Origin: CAYSGX01 sp964518215
GTDB lineage: Bacteria; Bacteroidota; Bacteroidia; Chitinophagales; CAIOSU01
Direction: 5' to 3'
Assembly (NCBI GenBank): GCA_964518215.1
Contig: CAZFFP010000006.1
Coordinates: 14,600-78,599, forward strand
DNA: 64,000 nucleotides
Shown here in pieces: positions 26,626 to 36,800 of this stretch. Numbering within the stretch: the stretch's first letter is position 1; each line of letters opens with the position of its first letter. The position numbers and the translations under genes are program-made. A model generated the notes under the pieces. It made no database searches. It worked only from the letters and a program-made list of their open reading frames with translations, and was not told the DNA's origin.

Positions 26626-26811
26626 TTATTTCTTTCCCTCGCCTCCGGGCTTTGCTTTTTTGACTTTAAGCCTTCCGCTTTTTTTTAATTCCTGATACAG
26701 CAAATATTCAATTTGCCCATTGGTGCTTCTGAATTCATCAGCCGCCCATTTTTCGAGCGCATGAAGCACCTCTTCGTCTATACGCAAAGCAAATGGTTTT
26801 TTATTCGCCAT
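26626..26811 (-). CDS. Arc-type ribbon-helix-helix DNA-binding protein
   Basis: A 61-residue protein. It starts MANKKPFALRIDEEVLHALE, where KPFALRID is the DNA-contacting beta strand, followed by two helices (EEVLHALEKWAADEF and TNGQIEYLLYQELKKSG) and a basic tail. This is the MetJ/Arc ribbon-helix-helix fold, a dimeric DNA binder. Its ATG lies 3 bp after the stop of the SPFH gene, so the two are co-translated or tightly coupled. It is likely the repressor of its own operon: three phased GATATY boxes lie in front of the SPFH gene (27683-27710). It is not accompanied by a recognisable toxin. Confidence 0.88.
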   Translation of the reverse strand: MANKKPFALRIDEEVLHALEKWAADEFRSTNGQIEYLLYQELKKSGRLKVKKAKPGGEGKK

Positions 26812-26814
26812 GAT

Positions 26815-27666
26815 TTACTGATGCAAGGTGCCGGTATTAATTACCGGTGATGCAGATTTATCTGAACAAAGCACTACCATGAGATTACTCACCATGACAG
26901 CTTTTCTTTCGTCATCGAGTTCGAGAATATTTTTGGAAGATAATTGCTGCAAGGCAGACTCTACCATGCCTACTGCGCCCTCAACAATTTTTTGGCGCGC
27001 GGCCACAATGGCAATGGCTTGCTGGCGCTGCAACATGGCTCCGGCAATTTCAGAAGCATAAGCCAAATTGCTGATGCGCGCTTCCAGCACTTTGATGCCG
27101 GCAATTTCCAAACGTTCAGCAAGTTCTTTTTCCAACTGATGATTCACCTCTTCGCCACCCGAGCGCAATGAAATTTCTTCATCATGGTCCATATTATCAT
27201 AAGGATACATGCCCGCTAATTTTCTGATGGCTGCTTCGCTTTGAATTTTTACAAAGTACTCGTATTCGTCCACTTCAAAGCAGGCTTTAAAAGTATTCTC
27301 CACTTTCCACACCAATACTCCGCCTATCATGATGGGGTTGCCAAGTTTGTCGTTTACTTTTATCGGGTTGCTGTCGAAGTTGCGGGCGCGTAGCGATACT
27401 TTGCGCTTAACCATGAGCGGATTCACCCAAAAAAATCCGTTGATTTTGATGCTTCCTTTGTAAGCGCCAAAGAAAACCATAACACTCGATTCGTTCGGGT
27501 TTACAATGACAAAACCAAACATCAGGAAAATTGAAACAATTATCAATGCAACACCTGCCATACTTTTAATGAGCGCTATCATCAAAATGCCTGCCGCAAG
27601 CAATGCGAGTGTAATCAGCAACATCAGCAGTCCCGATGAGCCTTGAATTTCTTTTTCTGTTTTCAT
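26815..27666 (-). CDS. SPFH/band-7 domain membrane protein
   Basis: 283 residues. Two hydrophobic segments (about 12-33 and 37-55) are followed by an SPFH/band-7 (stomatin/prohibitin-like) domain: NPNESSVMVFFGAYKGS, GGVLVWKVENTF, AAIRKLAGMYPYDN and the coiled region LAYASEIAGAMLQRQQAIAIVAAR. Such proteins form membrane-associated oligomers linked to microdomains and quality control. No NfeD partner or protease gene is adjacent. The downstream partner is instead a ribbon-helix-helix protein 3 bp away. It starts at the ATG at 27666 and is preceded by a leader holding repeated GATATY boxes. Confidence 0.93.
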   Translation of the reverse strand: MKTEKEIQGSSGLLMLLITLALLAAGILMIALIKSMAGVALIIVSIFLMFGFVIVNPNESSVMVFFGAYKGSIKINGFFWVNPLMVKRKVSLRARNFDSNPIKVNDKLGNPIMIGGVLVWKVENTFKACFEVDEYEYFVKIQSEAAIRKLAGMYPYDNMDHDEEISLRSGGEEVNHQLEKELAERLEIAGIKVLEARISNLAYASEIAGAMLQRQQAIAIVAARQKIVEGAVGMVESALQQLSSKNILELDDERKAVMVSNLMVVLCSDKSASPVINTGTLHQ

Positions 27667-27682
27667 AATGAAAAGTTTGAAC

Positions 27683-27710
27683 GATATTGAAATGATATCA
27701 CAATGATATT
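27683..27710. promoter_or_regulatory. Three GATATY boxes at 11-bp spacing, candidate operator
   Basis: GATATT at 27683, GATATC at 27694 and GATATT at 27705 are spaced exactly 11 bp apart, so they sit on one face of the helix. They lie 17-44 bp upstream of the SPFH start, inside the expected promoter/leader. Ribbon-helix-helix repressors typically bind helically phased short repeats, and the operon encodes one. Function is inferred. Confidence 0.5.
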
Positions 27711-27780
27711 ACTAATTCCGAAGAAAACCAAAAAAGAAGCGTTAAGAAAATTTAAACTGAAAAGAAAAGGGTAACGAAAT

Positions 27781-30003
27781 TCAATCCAAACTTTTCAGCA
27801 CCGAGCCGGAACTGATTTTTGAATTTAATACAGGCGTGCCCTTGTAATGCAGTTTGCTGCCACCCGAAAGCGATACGTTCATTTTTGAGATAACATTCAC
27901 ATTGCCTTTGCTTGCTCCCGACAACCGAATATCGGCTTGTTGAACTTCCATTTTTTCGGCTTCAATTTTTGAAGCGCCACTACCTTCTATTTTCATTTCG
28001 TTGGCGCTGCCGTTGAGTTGCAATTTGGATGCACCGCTCATTTCCACCTCTAATTTTTTTACCTGAATATCAAGAATGCTTTCGCTGGCGCCACTCATTT
28101 CTACTGCTAAATGATTGGTTTTAAATCCGTTGATTTTTGTTTGGCATACGCCCGATGTTTCTACGCGATTCAGCACCGGAGTGTGAATCGTAATTTTTGC
28201 GGGATTGCCCGAACTTAAAAATGTTTTAAGATTTTTTTCGGAAGAAAGAATCAACTGATTGCCGCTTTTTTCGGCATTGAAACTTTTGAAAAATTTGTTA
28301 TTGCCTTTTGCCTGAAAACTATATTCTTCCGATTGAATAATTTCAAGAATGATGTTTCCTTTCACCACTATTTCGTCAAAACCAGTGATGTCGAAATTTC
28401 GAACAGAGGCTTCATCTTCGGTAGCACTGAAATTGCCGCCCAAAAAATCGCAATCCAAACAAGCAAGTCCTTCGGCAGTCATTTGCCAATGGTGTCCGGG
28501 CATGTCGCCATCCCAAGTATTGGTTACATTTTTCACATCGTAAATTAAATTTTCCATGCCTTTAGAGAGATAAATGGTTTTCCCTTCGGGAACGAATAAT
28601 GTCATTCCGATAGATTGCACCCGCCAGTGGTCGGTTGCTTTGAAGTTGAAATAATCGGGTAAGCTCAACGCATTGGAATTTTCAAAATTGATGTTGTTGT
28701 ATTCGATTGCCGAAGCCCTTTTGGAGGCATCGTTGCGCGTGCGCCCTTTTGCAGATTTGCGCACTTCCAAAACAAATTCATCACCGTCATATTTTTCAAT
28801 ATCAAGTTCAATATTATCGGAAGAAAAATATTCATCGCCCATTTTTGAAAACACGGCATAGCGGTCGCCACCCATGTAAAATCCTTTGGTTTTTGCCCTT
28901 TCGTATTTCACAGCCTGAAGCACCAAAGTATCGCTCTCTGCAGTTAGGGGAATAGTATTAGTTACTATTCCGATTTCGCTGAAAGTTTTTGCCGTCATAG
29001 TAGCTGCGTAGAACATTAATATCCAACCTAATGCCCACAAAACAGCGAGTGTTGTTCCCAAAAACGGAATGCTTCTTTTAGAATCGAGTAATATTTTGAA
29101 ACCTCTGTAAACAAAAGAAATGGCGGGCACTCCTACAAAAAGAAGAATGCCAATTGTGCCGAGGTAGATGTGTGTGTTGCTTTCAAAAAGCAAATCGAAC
29201 ATGGCAGGAAACGAAAAGTTGGCAATACTCATGGGCAATGCAAAACCAAACACCAACATGAGCATGAATGCGATGCCGATGAGAATAAGCAGCAGCGCAA
29301 ATATTTTTCCGATAAACCGAAACACCAGCGTGAAAAACAGTGCTATAAAAGCAATGAGTTTATGAAAAAAATTACGCACCGGTTGAGCGTCTTTTTTGTC
29401 AAGATTTTTAATGCGTTTTTCAAAATCTTTCAAATCTTCCTTGATGGTTTTTTCAATGCCTTCAATGTTCACCGGTTCGCCTTTCATTTGCAATCGTTCT
29501 GAAGGTGTTTTCGCTTTGGGAATGATGAGCCATAATATGACATATAATAAAAACGCAGTGCCGAAACTGAAGAACAGAAAAATCACAAATGCTATGCGAA
29601 GCCAAATGGGGTCGTTCAGTCCGAAATAGGCGCTGATGCCCGAAAGCACACCTGATAACACGCGGTCGTTGGGATCGCGGAACAGGCGTTTTTTTAGAGT
29701 AGATTTTTTATCCGGCTCAGTTTTTTCCTCGCCCAATGTTTCGCCTTCAATCTGCTCGGTGTTGCCCATAATAGCAATAACCGATTCCACATCTTGGAAC
29801 GTAACACTTTGCTTGCGGTCGGAAATTTTTTCGATGAAAATTTCGGCTATGCGGCTTTCAATGTCGGCAACAATTTCATCGCCACCTTCTTCGGCTTCAT
29901 AATGCGAACGTATGGTGTCTAAGTAATTTTTAAGTTTTTCGTAAGCGTTTTCATCAATCTGGAATACTTGTCCGGAAAGGTTGATGGAGATGGTTTTTAT
30001 CAT
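27781..30003 (-). CDS. PspC-domain membrane protein with C-terminal DUF2807 adhesin-like domain
   Basis: 740 residues from the ATG at 30003 (MIKTISINLSGQVFQID); the 11 codons upstream are not supported. The order is an N-terminal alpha/beta domain of about 90 residues common in Bacteroidota PspC proteins, a PspC domain (about 104-165, KRLFRDPNDRVLSGVLSGIS then hydrophobic helix), several further membrane segments (about 230-350), and a large C-terminal region ending in a DUF2807 ('head GIN') beta-helix-like domain. The last section repeats VEMSGAS/SGASK/SGGSK at each turn. It probably senses or buffers envelope stress. The preceding gene encodes a PadR regulator, 72 bp upstream on the same strand. 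Confidence 0.93.
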   Translation of the reverse strand: MIKTISINLSGQVFQIDENAYEKLKNYLDTIRSHYEAEEGGDEIVADIESRIAEIFIEKISDRKQSVTFQDVESVIAIMGNTEQIEGETLGEEKTEPDKKSTLKKRLFRDPNDRVLSGVLSGISAYFGLNDPIWLRIAFVIFLFFSFGTAFLLYVILWLIIPKAKTPSERLQMKGEPVNIEGIEKTIKEDLKDFEKRIKNLDKKDAQPVRNFFHKLIAFIALFFTLVFRFIGKIFALLLILIGIAFMLMLVFGFALPMSIANFSFPAMFDLLFESNTHIYLGTIGILLFVGVPAISFVYRGFKILLDSKRSIPFLGTTLAVLWALGWILMFYAATMTAKTFSEIGIVTNTIPLTAESDTLVLQAVKYERAKTKGFYMGGDRYAVFSKMGDEYFSSDNIELDIEKYDGDEFVLEVRKSAKGRTRNDASKRASAIEYNNINFENSNALSLPDYFNFKATDHWRVQSIGMTLFVPEGKTIYLSKGMENLIYDVKNVTNTWDGDMPGHHWQMTAEGLACLDCDFLGGNFSATEDEASVRNFDITGFDEIVVKGNIILEIIQSEEYSFQAKGNNKFFKSFNAEKSGNQLILSSEKNLKTFLSSGNPAKITIHTPVLNRVETSGVCQTKINGFKTNHLAVEMSGASESILDIQVKKLEVEMSGASKLQLNGSANEMKIEGSGASKIEAEKMEVQQADIRLSGASKGNVNVISKMNVSLSGGSKLHYKGTPVLNSKISSGSVLKSLD

Positions 30004-30075
30004 GATTTTGTTTTTAGATATTCGATTAAACGACACGCTTTGCTTTCGATTTTCGACTGCGTTTTTTGTCGCATA

Positions 30076-30405
30076 TCATTTTTTTTGAGTTGTTTTTTTC
30101 ACGGCATACTCGAGTTCGGTCCAGGTGCTTTTAAGTTCTTCCAGAAATTTTTCACCGGCAGGTGTCAGTTGATAATACTTGCGCGGTGGACCGGAAGTTG
30201 ATTCTTTCCATTCGTAGCTCAGCAAGCCGCTGTTTTTCAGGCGTGTCAACAAGGGGTAGAGTGTTCCTTCCACTACAATGAGTTTGGCACCTTTCAGTTG
30301 TGCCAATATATCTGAGGCATAAGCTTCGCCCTGCGATATAATGGCAAGTATGCAAAACTCCAATATTCCTTTGCGCATCTGCACCTGTGTGTTTTCGAGA
30401 TTCAT
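30076..30405 (-). CDS. PadR-family transcriptional regulator
   Basis: A 109-residue winged-helix protein of the PadR family (short form). Motifs are RKGILEFCILAIISQGEAYA, DILAQLKGAKLIVVEGTLYP, LLTRLKNSGLLSYEW and GPPRKYYQLTPAGEKFLEEL. PadR proteins are dimeric repressors that usually control the neighbouring membrane-protein gene. The PspC gene begins 72 bp downstream on the same strand, a gene pair that recurs in Bacteroidota. The effector is unknown. Confidence 0.96.
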   Translation of the reverse strand: MNLENTQVQMRKGILEFCILAIISQGEAYASDILAQLKGAKLIVVEGTLYPLLTRLKNSGLLSYEWKESTSGPPRKYYQLTPAGEKFLEELKSTWTELEYAVKKTTQKK

Positions 30406-30505
30406 TCGTATTTGTTTTTTTGAGCTTTCAGCTTTTAGCTGTCAGTCTTGAGAATTTGTCTGCAATGGCACTGAATAAGTTGATTTGTCTCAATTTAATC
30501 AGTCA

Positions 30506-30841
30506 TTAAAACAATTTAAGGCTGAGGGTCATTTTGAAAATTTGTCCGGCTGCTTCGTTGATAAAAAGAATGGTTCTGCCTTGTAATTGATGCTGCACAT
30601 ATTTGACAAGTGCAGGTTCCTCGCTCCATACTCCTATGAGTTGAATTTCGCCCGAAGTGTTTATGAAAAATTTCAACTCCACATCGGCAGCCTTTTGAAC
30701 AATTGATTTAGGAAAATTTTCTTTCACCACTTTCTCAATTTCGGCTCTGATGATTTGTTTTTCCATCTCGAAAGAAGGGTTGCCTGCATACACGCCAACA
30801 CTCATCAGTATGGCGAGCATTAATGTAATCATGTGATTCAT
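30506..30841 (-). CDS. Small secreted protein, unknown function
   Basis: 111 residues from the ATG at 30841 (MNHMITLMLAILMSVGVYAG), which provides a signal peptide ending near VYAGN. The mature part of about 90 residues has an amphipathic helix (EMEKQIIRAEIEKVVKENF) followed by strands (VELKFFINTSGEIQLIGVWS, QLQGRTILF). The pattern faintly recalls TonB C-terminal-like alpha/beta domains (a strand, 'D/N-x-G-x-I', then helix), but I would not assign it. It sits upstream of padR on the same strand with 100 bp between. Confidence 0.6.
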   Translation of the reverse strand: MNHMITLMLAILMSVGVYAGNPSFEMEKQIIRAEIEKVVKENFPKSIVQKAADVELKFFINTSGEIQLIGVWSEEPALVKYVQHQLQGRTILFINEAAGQIFKMTLSLKLF

Positions 30842-31251
30842 GTTTTTTATTTTTTTGGTTGAATTAATCATTCGGTTTCACAACTTCATTCTTTGTTTCT
30901 ATAAAAAGAAAGTTTACAGCAATGAATTTTAAAACCAAACTTTCAATGAGCAAATGGCTATTGACATGGCAAAGATATATACAAACCACACTACTATGCA
31001 TTACATAGTTCTAAATTATTGTTAAAAACTCCATAAAAAATTGATATTCAGCTGAATAAAATTTTATAAAAGTGTCTAGACTATGGTCTGAGTGATTTTC
31101 TGAAGGGCTATGATTGCCCGAATAGAAAGATTTTTGTATCAAAATTCATGACTCCTTCATTATTCATATTATATCGTTGAAAACTCCTTTCAACCTTATC
31201 CTTTTTAAGATGTTTTGTTTTTTATTTTTGAAACCAACCAAAACCAACATC
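30842..31251. other. Divergent intergenic region with one promoter-like box
   Basis: A 410-bp AT-rich region between divergent genes. TATTTTTG at 31223-31230, an exact TAnnTTTG match, lies 21 nt before the DUF3078 ATG and is a plausible -7 element. A clear TTTG -33 element is not seen. Short palindromic GTCTAGAC occurs at about 31074. No RNA gene was recognised. Confidence 0.4.
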
Positions 31252-32265
31252 ATGAAACTATTGAAAAAACTATGTGTCATCGCTGTTTGTATTTCAACCA
31301 CATTAACTCTTTCTGCACAAGACAAGCCAGAAGAAATTAAAATCGGAAACCTGAATGATGCCCAAATGAAAAAATTTGGTTTTCGCGAACCATCCGACAC
31401 AGTAAAGCCCTGGACAATAACGGGGAATATTAATGCCGGTTTTTCTCAGGTAGCATTGTTCAACTGGGCACCCGGTGGAGATAATGTTATTGGTATAAAT
31501 GCCTTAGGTTTTCTGCGAGCAACTTACGATAAGAAAAAACTTAACTGGACATCTATTGTAGATGCCGGTTTCGGTATGCAAAAAATAGCCGATAACGATT
31601 TTCGTAAAAATGACGACCGCCTCGAACTCAATTCTCAACTGAGCTATAAAGCAACAAAGCACTGGTATTATTCTGTGATGATGAATTTCAGAAGTCAGTT
31701 TGGACCGGGCTATGAATATCCTACCGATTCTACCCGTGTGAAATTATCAAAATGGTTGAGTCCGAGTTTTCTTACAATTGGTATAGGCATGGATTACAAA
31801 CCTATGGAATGGTTCAATTTATTTCTTTCGCCCATTACCAGTAAAACAGTTTTTGTTTTAGACAATACTACTCTTGATGCCACACGCTACGGTATAGCCG
31901 AAGGTGAAATGGTATTTCAAAACATGGGGGCTTTCTTAAGTGCTCGCCTGAATAAAGAAGTGGTGAAAAATGTAACTGTAAACACGCAGTTGAATTTATT
32001 TTCCAACTATCTGCAAGACCCCCAGAACATTGATATTAACTGGCTCACTAGCATTAATTTGAAAGTGAACAAATTTCTTTCGGTGGCAATACTTACAGAG
32101 CTTGTGTATGACCACGATATTGATGTGCCGAAAACAAGAAAAGACGGGACTACTTATTTAGGCAAAGGCACACAGTTCAGAGAAGTGTTGAGCATTGGAT
32201 TGGGCTATCAGTTTAATAATGAGAAAAGAGCCAAGAAAGATGTTCCTCCTACAGAAGCGCCATAA
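31252..32265 (+). CDS. DUF3078 outer-membrane-type protein
   Basis: 337 residues from the ATG at 31252 (MKLLKKLCVIAVCISTTLTL, signal peptide ending LSAQD). The mature part has the DUF3078 features TGNINAGFSQVALFNWAPGGDN and RLELNSQLSYKATKHWYYSV, then alternating aromatic strands to the C-terminus, consistent with an outer-membrane beta-barrel. Function is unknown. The 25 codons upstream in the longer frame (from 31177) are leader, supported by a promoter-like box at 31223. mscL follows 80 bp downstream. Confidence 0.88.
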   Translation: MKLLKKLCVIAVCISTTLTLSAQDKPEEIKIGNLNDAQMKKFGFREPSDTVKPWTITGNINAGFSQVALFNWAPGGDNVIGINALGFLRATYDKKKLNWTSIVDAGFGMQKIADNDFRKNDDRLELNSQLSYKATKHWYYSVMMNFRSQFGPGYEYPTDSTRVKLSKWLSPSFLTIGIGMDYKPMEWFNLFLSPITSKTVFVLDNTTLDATRYGIAEGEMVFQNMGAFLSARLNKEVVKNVTVNTQLNLFSNYLQDPQNIDINWLTSINLKVNKFLSVAILTELVYDHDIDVPKTRKDGTTYLGKGTQFREVLSIGLGYQFNNEKRAKKDVPPTEAP

Positions 32266-32345
32266 ACCAAAATTCTTTTTTTAATTAAAGAATCTCTAAT
32301 TTTCGCTTATCATATTTTTTTAAAAAAACTAAAACTAAAAACATT

Positions 32346-32747
32346 ATGGGAATGCTCAAAGAATTTAAAGAATTTGCAATGCGCGGCAATGTCGTGGATA
32401 TGGCAGTCGGTATCATTATAGGTAGCGCTTTTGGAAAAATTGTTACATCATTTGTGAACGATGTTATTATGCCTCCGTTGGGACTAATAATTGGCGGTGT
32501 AGATTTTAAAGATTTGGAATACACGCTTAAAGATGCCGAAGGCGAAATAGCTGCCGTTACATTAAAGTATGGCATGTTTATTCAAAACATATTCGATTTC
32601 ATCATTATTGCTTTTGCCATTTTTTTGGCTATTCAGGGCATGAATAAACTTAAAAAGAAAGAAGAAGCCGCTCCGCCACCCCCGCCTCCCGGGCCTACCA
32701 ACGAAGAAAAATTACTTTCAGAAATCAGAGATTTGCTGAAGAAGTAG
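32346..32747 (+). CDS. mscL: Large-conductance mechanosensitive channel
   Basis: Pentameric inner-membrane emergency valve that opens under hypo-osmotic shock. The 133 residues match the family's length. The N-terminal helix MGMLKEFKEFAMRGNVVDMA, the first transmembrane helix/gate GIIIGSAFGKIVTSFVNDVIMPP, a periplasmic loop and a second helix (FDFIIIAFAIFLAIQGMNKL) are present. The C-terminus has a proline run (EEAAPPPPPPGP) before the bundle helix LLSEIRDLLKK, somewhat longer in prolines than in many homologues. Confidence 0.98.
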   Translation: MGMLKEFKEFAMRGNVVDMAVGIIIGSAFGKIVTSFVNDVIMPPLGLIIGGVDFKDLEYTLKDAEGEIAAVTLKYGMFIQNIFDFIIIAFAIFLAIQGMNKLKKKEEAAPPPPPPGPTNEEKLLSEIRDLLKK

Positions 32748-32886
32748 TGTAGTTGAGGGGATGTGGTTATAAAATTATAAGGTTATAAAGACGAAAGGAT
32801 GAGGTTGAATTTTCAACTTTGAATTTTGAATTTTCAGTTTTGCTATGGTGTTTGAAAATTTTATTTCACATCAAAATTTTACTGCT

Positions 32887-33639
32887 ATGAAATCAAGTAA
32901 ATTATTTTTTGCAATCGCCATGATAATGACCATTGCAATCGCGGGATGTAAAAAAGACGAAAAAACCGCAAGAGTAAATTTCAGACTCACCGATGCCCCT
33001 GCCAATTATGATGCGGTGTATGTAGATGTGCAAGGCATTGAAGTGCAGACTGCTGCAGGAGGATGGGTTACGCTCAATTCAAATTTGGGTGTGATTGACC
33101 TGCTCGAACTTTCCAACGGAAAAGACACGTTGATTACAGGTGGAGATTTTCCTGCCGGTCGTGTAAATCAGGTGCGCCTGATGCTGGGCGCCAACAATTC
33201 CATTGTGGTGAACGGAGTTACGCACAACTTAGAAACACCGAGCGCACAAAAATCGGGTTTAAAACTCAACCTCATGAAAGAGCTTGAAGCCGCAGTTACC
33301 TATGAATGGACCATTGACTTTGATGCCCACATGTCGGTAGTTGCTACCGGAAGCGGAAACTACATTTTGAAACCCGTTCTGAGAATGGTTACTGATGGCA
33401 TTGACGGAGTTATTTCCGGCACATTGTTACCTCCAATTGCCGCATCTGTATGTGCAGTAACTGCTACAGACACCTTCTGCACCAACAGCAATATTGCCGG
33501 ACAGTTTGCCATACAAGGCGTGCCTCCGGGAAATTATGATTTGCTCATTACACCCCCATTGCCCTTAAGCGTTACGGTAGTAAATAACGTAAGCGTAACT
33601 GCCGGACAAAACACGAATGTTGGCGTAGTGAATTTGTAA
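32887..33639 (+). CDS. DUF4382 lipoprotein
   Basis: 250 residues from the ATG at 32887 (MKSSKLFFAIAMIMTIAIAG, then C). The lipobox IAIAGC gives a predicted lipoprotein with KKDEK after the cysteine. The DUF4382 domain is recognisable from VNFRLTDAPANYDAVYVDVQ, IDLLELSNGKDTLI and GRVNQVRLMLGANNSIV. The last roughly 70 residues form a carboxypeptidase-regulatory-like beta domain (AGQFAIQGVPPGNYDLLI). It is probably an envelope protein of unknown ligand. A strong terminator follows. Confidence 0.9.
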   Translation: MKSSKLFFAIAMIMTIAIAGCKKDEKTARVNFRLTDAPANYDAVYVDVQGIEVQTAAGGWVTLNSNLGVIDLLELSNGKDTLITGGDFPAGRVNQVRLMLGANNSIVVNGVTHNLETPSAQKSGLKLNLMKELEAAVTYEWTIDFDAHMSVVATGSGNYILKPVLRMVTDGIDGVISGTLLPPIAASVCAVTATDTFCTNSNIAGQFAIQGVPPGNYDLLITPPLPLSVTVVNNVSVTAGQNTNVGVVNL

Positions 33640-33666
33640 ACTAATGCTGAAAAGTTCCTAACCGAA

Positions 33667-33703
33667 TCTTCCCGTAATTCATTTTGCGGGAAGATTTTTT
33701 TTT
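33667..33703 (+). terminator. Rho-independent terminator of the DUF4382 gene
   Basis: TCTTCCCG (33667-33674) pairs perfectly with CGGGAAGA (33687-33694) and is followed by a run of nine T (33695-33703), 28 bp after the stop codon. Confidence 0.92.
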
Positions 33704-33852
33704 GTCATTGCTTCCTGTTTTTGTAAATACTTGATGGTATGAATATTCTTTGAAATTGAAATTTGCAAGGACATTTTATTGAATGAAATGAACGAGATTA
33801 AATCTGTTTGGTTATTTTTATGTCCTCCTAAAAACCAATAGGATATACAACC

Positions 33853-36800
33853 ATGAAAAAACTGCAACTGCTTGCCCTCACTTTTTTTCTTTTCTTTTTT
33901 TCGAAAACTTTTTCTCAAATCATCATCAATCAGGCAGACATGCCTGCTGTGGGGAATGTTATTCAATCTGCTACCGATACACTCACGCCCGGGTTGACAG
34001 TAGGCAATGCCGGAGCTAATCAAGTATGGGATTTCAGCAGTCTGACACCCGACAGAATTAATACCGACAATATTGTTAATCCGAATACCACTCCTGCTGC
34101 GGGAAGTTTTCCAACCGCGAATCGGGCAACTACTCGCAACTTTTTGGACTATAATTATTTCCGTGTTACCGCACAACGTTATGAACAACAAGGCGCTGTT
34201 GGTGATTTGTTGGGTTTGGGTTTTTCGTCAACTGTTGTATATAATCCCGTAAACGAACTATATCGTTTTCCTACGCAGTTTGGAGGCAACTTCAACTCCA
34301 ATTACGGGTTTCAGGTTTTAACTCCTTTTTCAGATTTACCCCCAGATATACAGCAGGAAATTAACAGTCAGTTGCCTACAGGTGTTACTATTTCGAGGTT
34401 AAGAACCACTTTCACTTCAAATTTTAACGACCAGATTGACGGATGGGGCACCACAATAACTCCTATTTGCAGCTATAAATCATTGCGACAAGTCAGAGTT
34501 GAGAATATTACTTTTCTTGTTGAAGCTGAAGCATTTTTAGGATTAATTCCTTTAGGCTGGCAAGAGGTGATTAATGAAAGCACCACAAGCACCTCTTACA
34601 ATTGGCTGGCTAAAGAAACCAAATTGCCTTTGGTTTCTGTAACTTTCAACGCTCAGGGAGATGTCAATACTGCAACTTACAGTTTAATACCCCCAGCGCT
34701 TGATGCCGATTTTACAGCCAGTGCCACCAATGTTTGTGTTGGTGGTTCCTTAGACTTTTCAGATGCTACTTATGGTTGTCCCACATCATGGTCGTGGTCG
34801 TTTCCCGGAGGAACACCTTCAACTTCTACGGATGAAAATCCTACAGGAATAGTTTATAATGCTCCCGGAACATATGCTGTTTCGCTTACCGTTACACGCG
34901 GAAGCGAAAACAATACGGAAACCAAAAACATGTATATCACCGTAAATGCGTTACCGGTTGCCACAGCATTAAATGATACTATTTGCCTCAATGAACCAGG
35001 TTCGTTGGTTGCCGGTGGCGGAACATCGTTCTTATGGAGTTCGGGCGAAACAACCGCCACACTGAATGTAAGTCCTGCTACAACCACGAATTATACGGTA
35101 ACCGTAACCGATGCGAATAACTGTAGCGATGTAGCTTCAGCTACTCTTGTTGTAAATCCGCTTCCGGTTGCAGATGCCGGTGTGAATGATACTATTTGTC
35201 CGGGAGAAACAGGATTACTCACTGCAACAGGAGGAATTTCTTACTTGTGGAATACCGGTAGCACTAGTGCCTCGTTGAGTGCTGCTCCTCCGGTAACTAC
35301 CGAATATATTGTTGCCGTAACCGATATTAATGGTTGCACAAATAGAGATACGGCTGCGATTGTTGTGAAACCGATTCCGGTTATGAGTGCCGGACCTAAC
35401 GATACCATTTGCCGCAATCAAACCGCCACACTAACGGGCAGCGGAACAGGCGATTATTTATGGAGCAATGGTGAAACCACTGCTCAAATCAATATAAGTC
35501 CTGCTGCAAATACTACTTACACATTAACGGTAACAGGAGCTAACGGATGTAGTGCGGCTGCATCTGCTTCAGTAGTTGTAAATCAACTTCCGGCAAAAAC
35601 TTTAAACAGCATAACTATTTGCCCGGGCAGCACTACAGTTTTGGATGCAGGAAATCCGGGTGCCGGATATGTGTGGTCAACAGGAGCCACTACCCGAACT
35701 ATCAGTGTTGATGCTACCGGGGATTACAGCGTTACCATTACCGATGCCAAAGGATGCGTGAATGCCGATACCGCCACAGTTACCGTAAGCACAAATTTGA
35801 CTGTGATATTAAATGATTACGAATTTTGTGATGGAGACAGCGTAGTGCTCGATGCAGGTAATCCCGGTTCTGATTTTGAGTGGTCAACCGGAAGCACTGC
35901 ACAGGCAATTACGGTTTTCACCACCGGTGTGTATGAAGTTACTGTAACAGATGCCATTGGATGCGAAGGACAAAATTCGAGCAACATTACTGTTTTTGAT
36001 TTGCCCATAGTTGACGCAGGCGATAACGATACTATTTGTTTTGGCGAAACAGGATTTCTCGAAGGCTCGGGTTCAACGGGAGATTATTTGTGGACGGTTA
36101 CAGGAGAAACTTTACTATCTACTTCCCATGCTCCTACATCAACTACAGTGTATTATCTATTTATAACCGATTTGAATAATTGTATGGCTTCAGATTCTGC
36201 ATACATAGTGGTGAATCCATTGCCCATAGTTGATGCGGGCAGTAATGATACTATTTGTTTTGGCGAAACCGGTTCCTTGCTTGCCTCGGGCACCGGAGAT
36301 TTTCTCTGGAATACAGGCGAAACAACTGCAGATATTTCTGATAACCCATCTGTTACTACGCCCTATACGGTGATGGTTACCGATGTGAACGGATGCACTG
36401 CTTCTGATATTACAAATATTGTTGTGAACCAACTTCCGATAGTGAGCGCAGGGGGCAATAAAGGTATCTGCGATGGAGATTCAGTTACGCTTACTGCAAC
36501 CGGTGGTGTTGACTATTTGTGGAACACGGGCGATATTACTGCTTCCATTACTATTGCTCCCGATACTTTTTCGGTATATAGTGTTTTAGTAACCGACATT
36601 AACGGCTGTGTTAATGAAGACAGTGCAGGCATTACGGTATATCCCAATCCGGTGGTTGTCATTGTCGGGCTTGACAGTGCTTATTGCCCTAATGCAGACG
36701 ATGTGATTTTAAGCGGAACACCAAGTGGTGGAGTTTTCTCCGGCAGTGGCGTGTTGAGCGGTTTGTTCAGTCCTTCACAAATGCCTGTAGGAATATTTGA

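Noticed and set aside
26626..27666. Toxin-antitoxin module
   Set aside because: The ribbon-helix-helix protein looks like an antitoxin, but its partner is a 283-residue SPFH membrane protein, not a known toxin.
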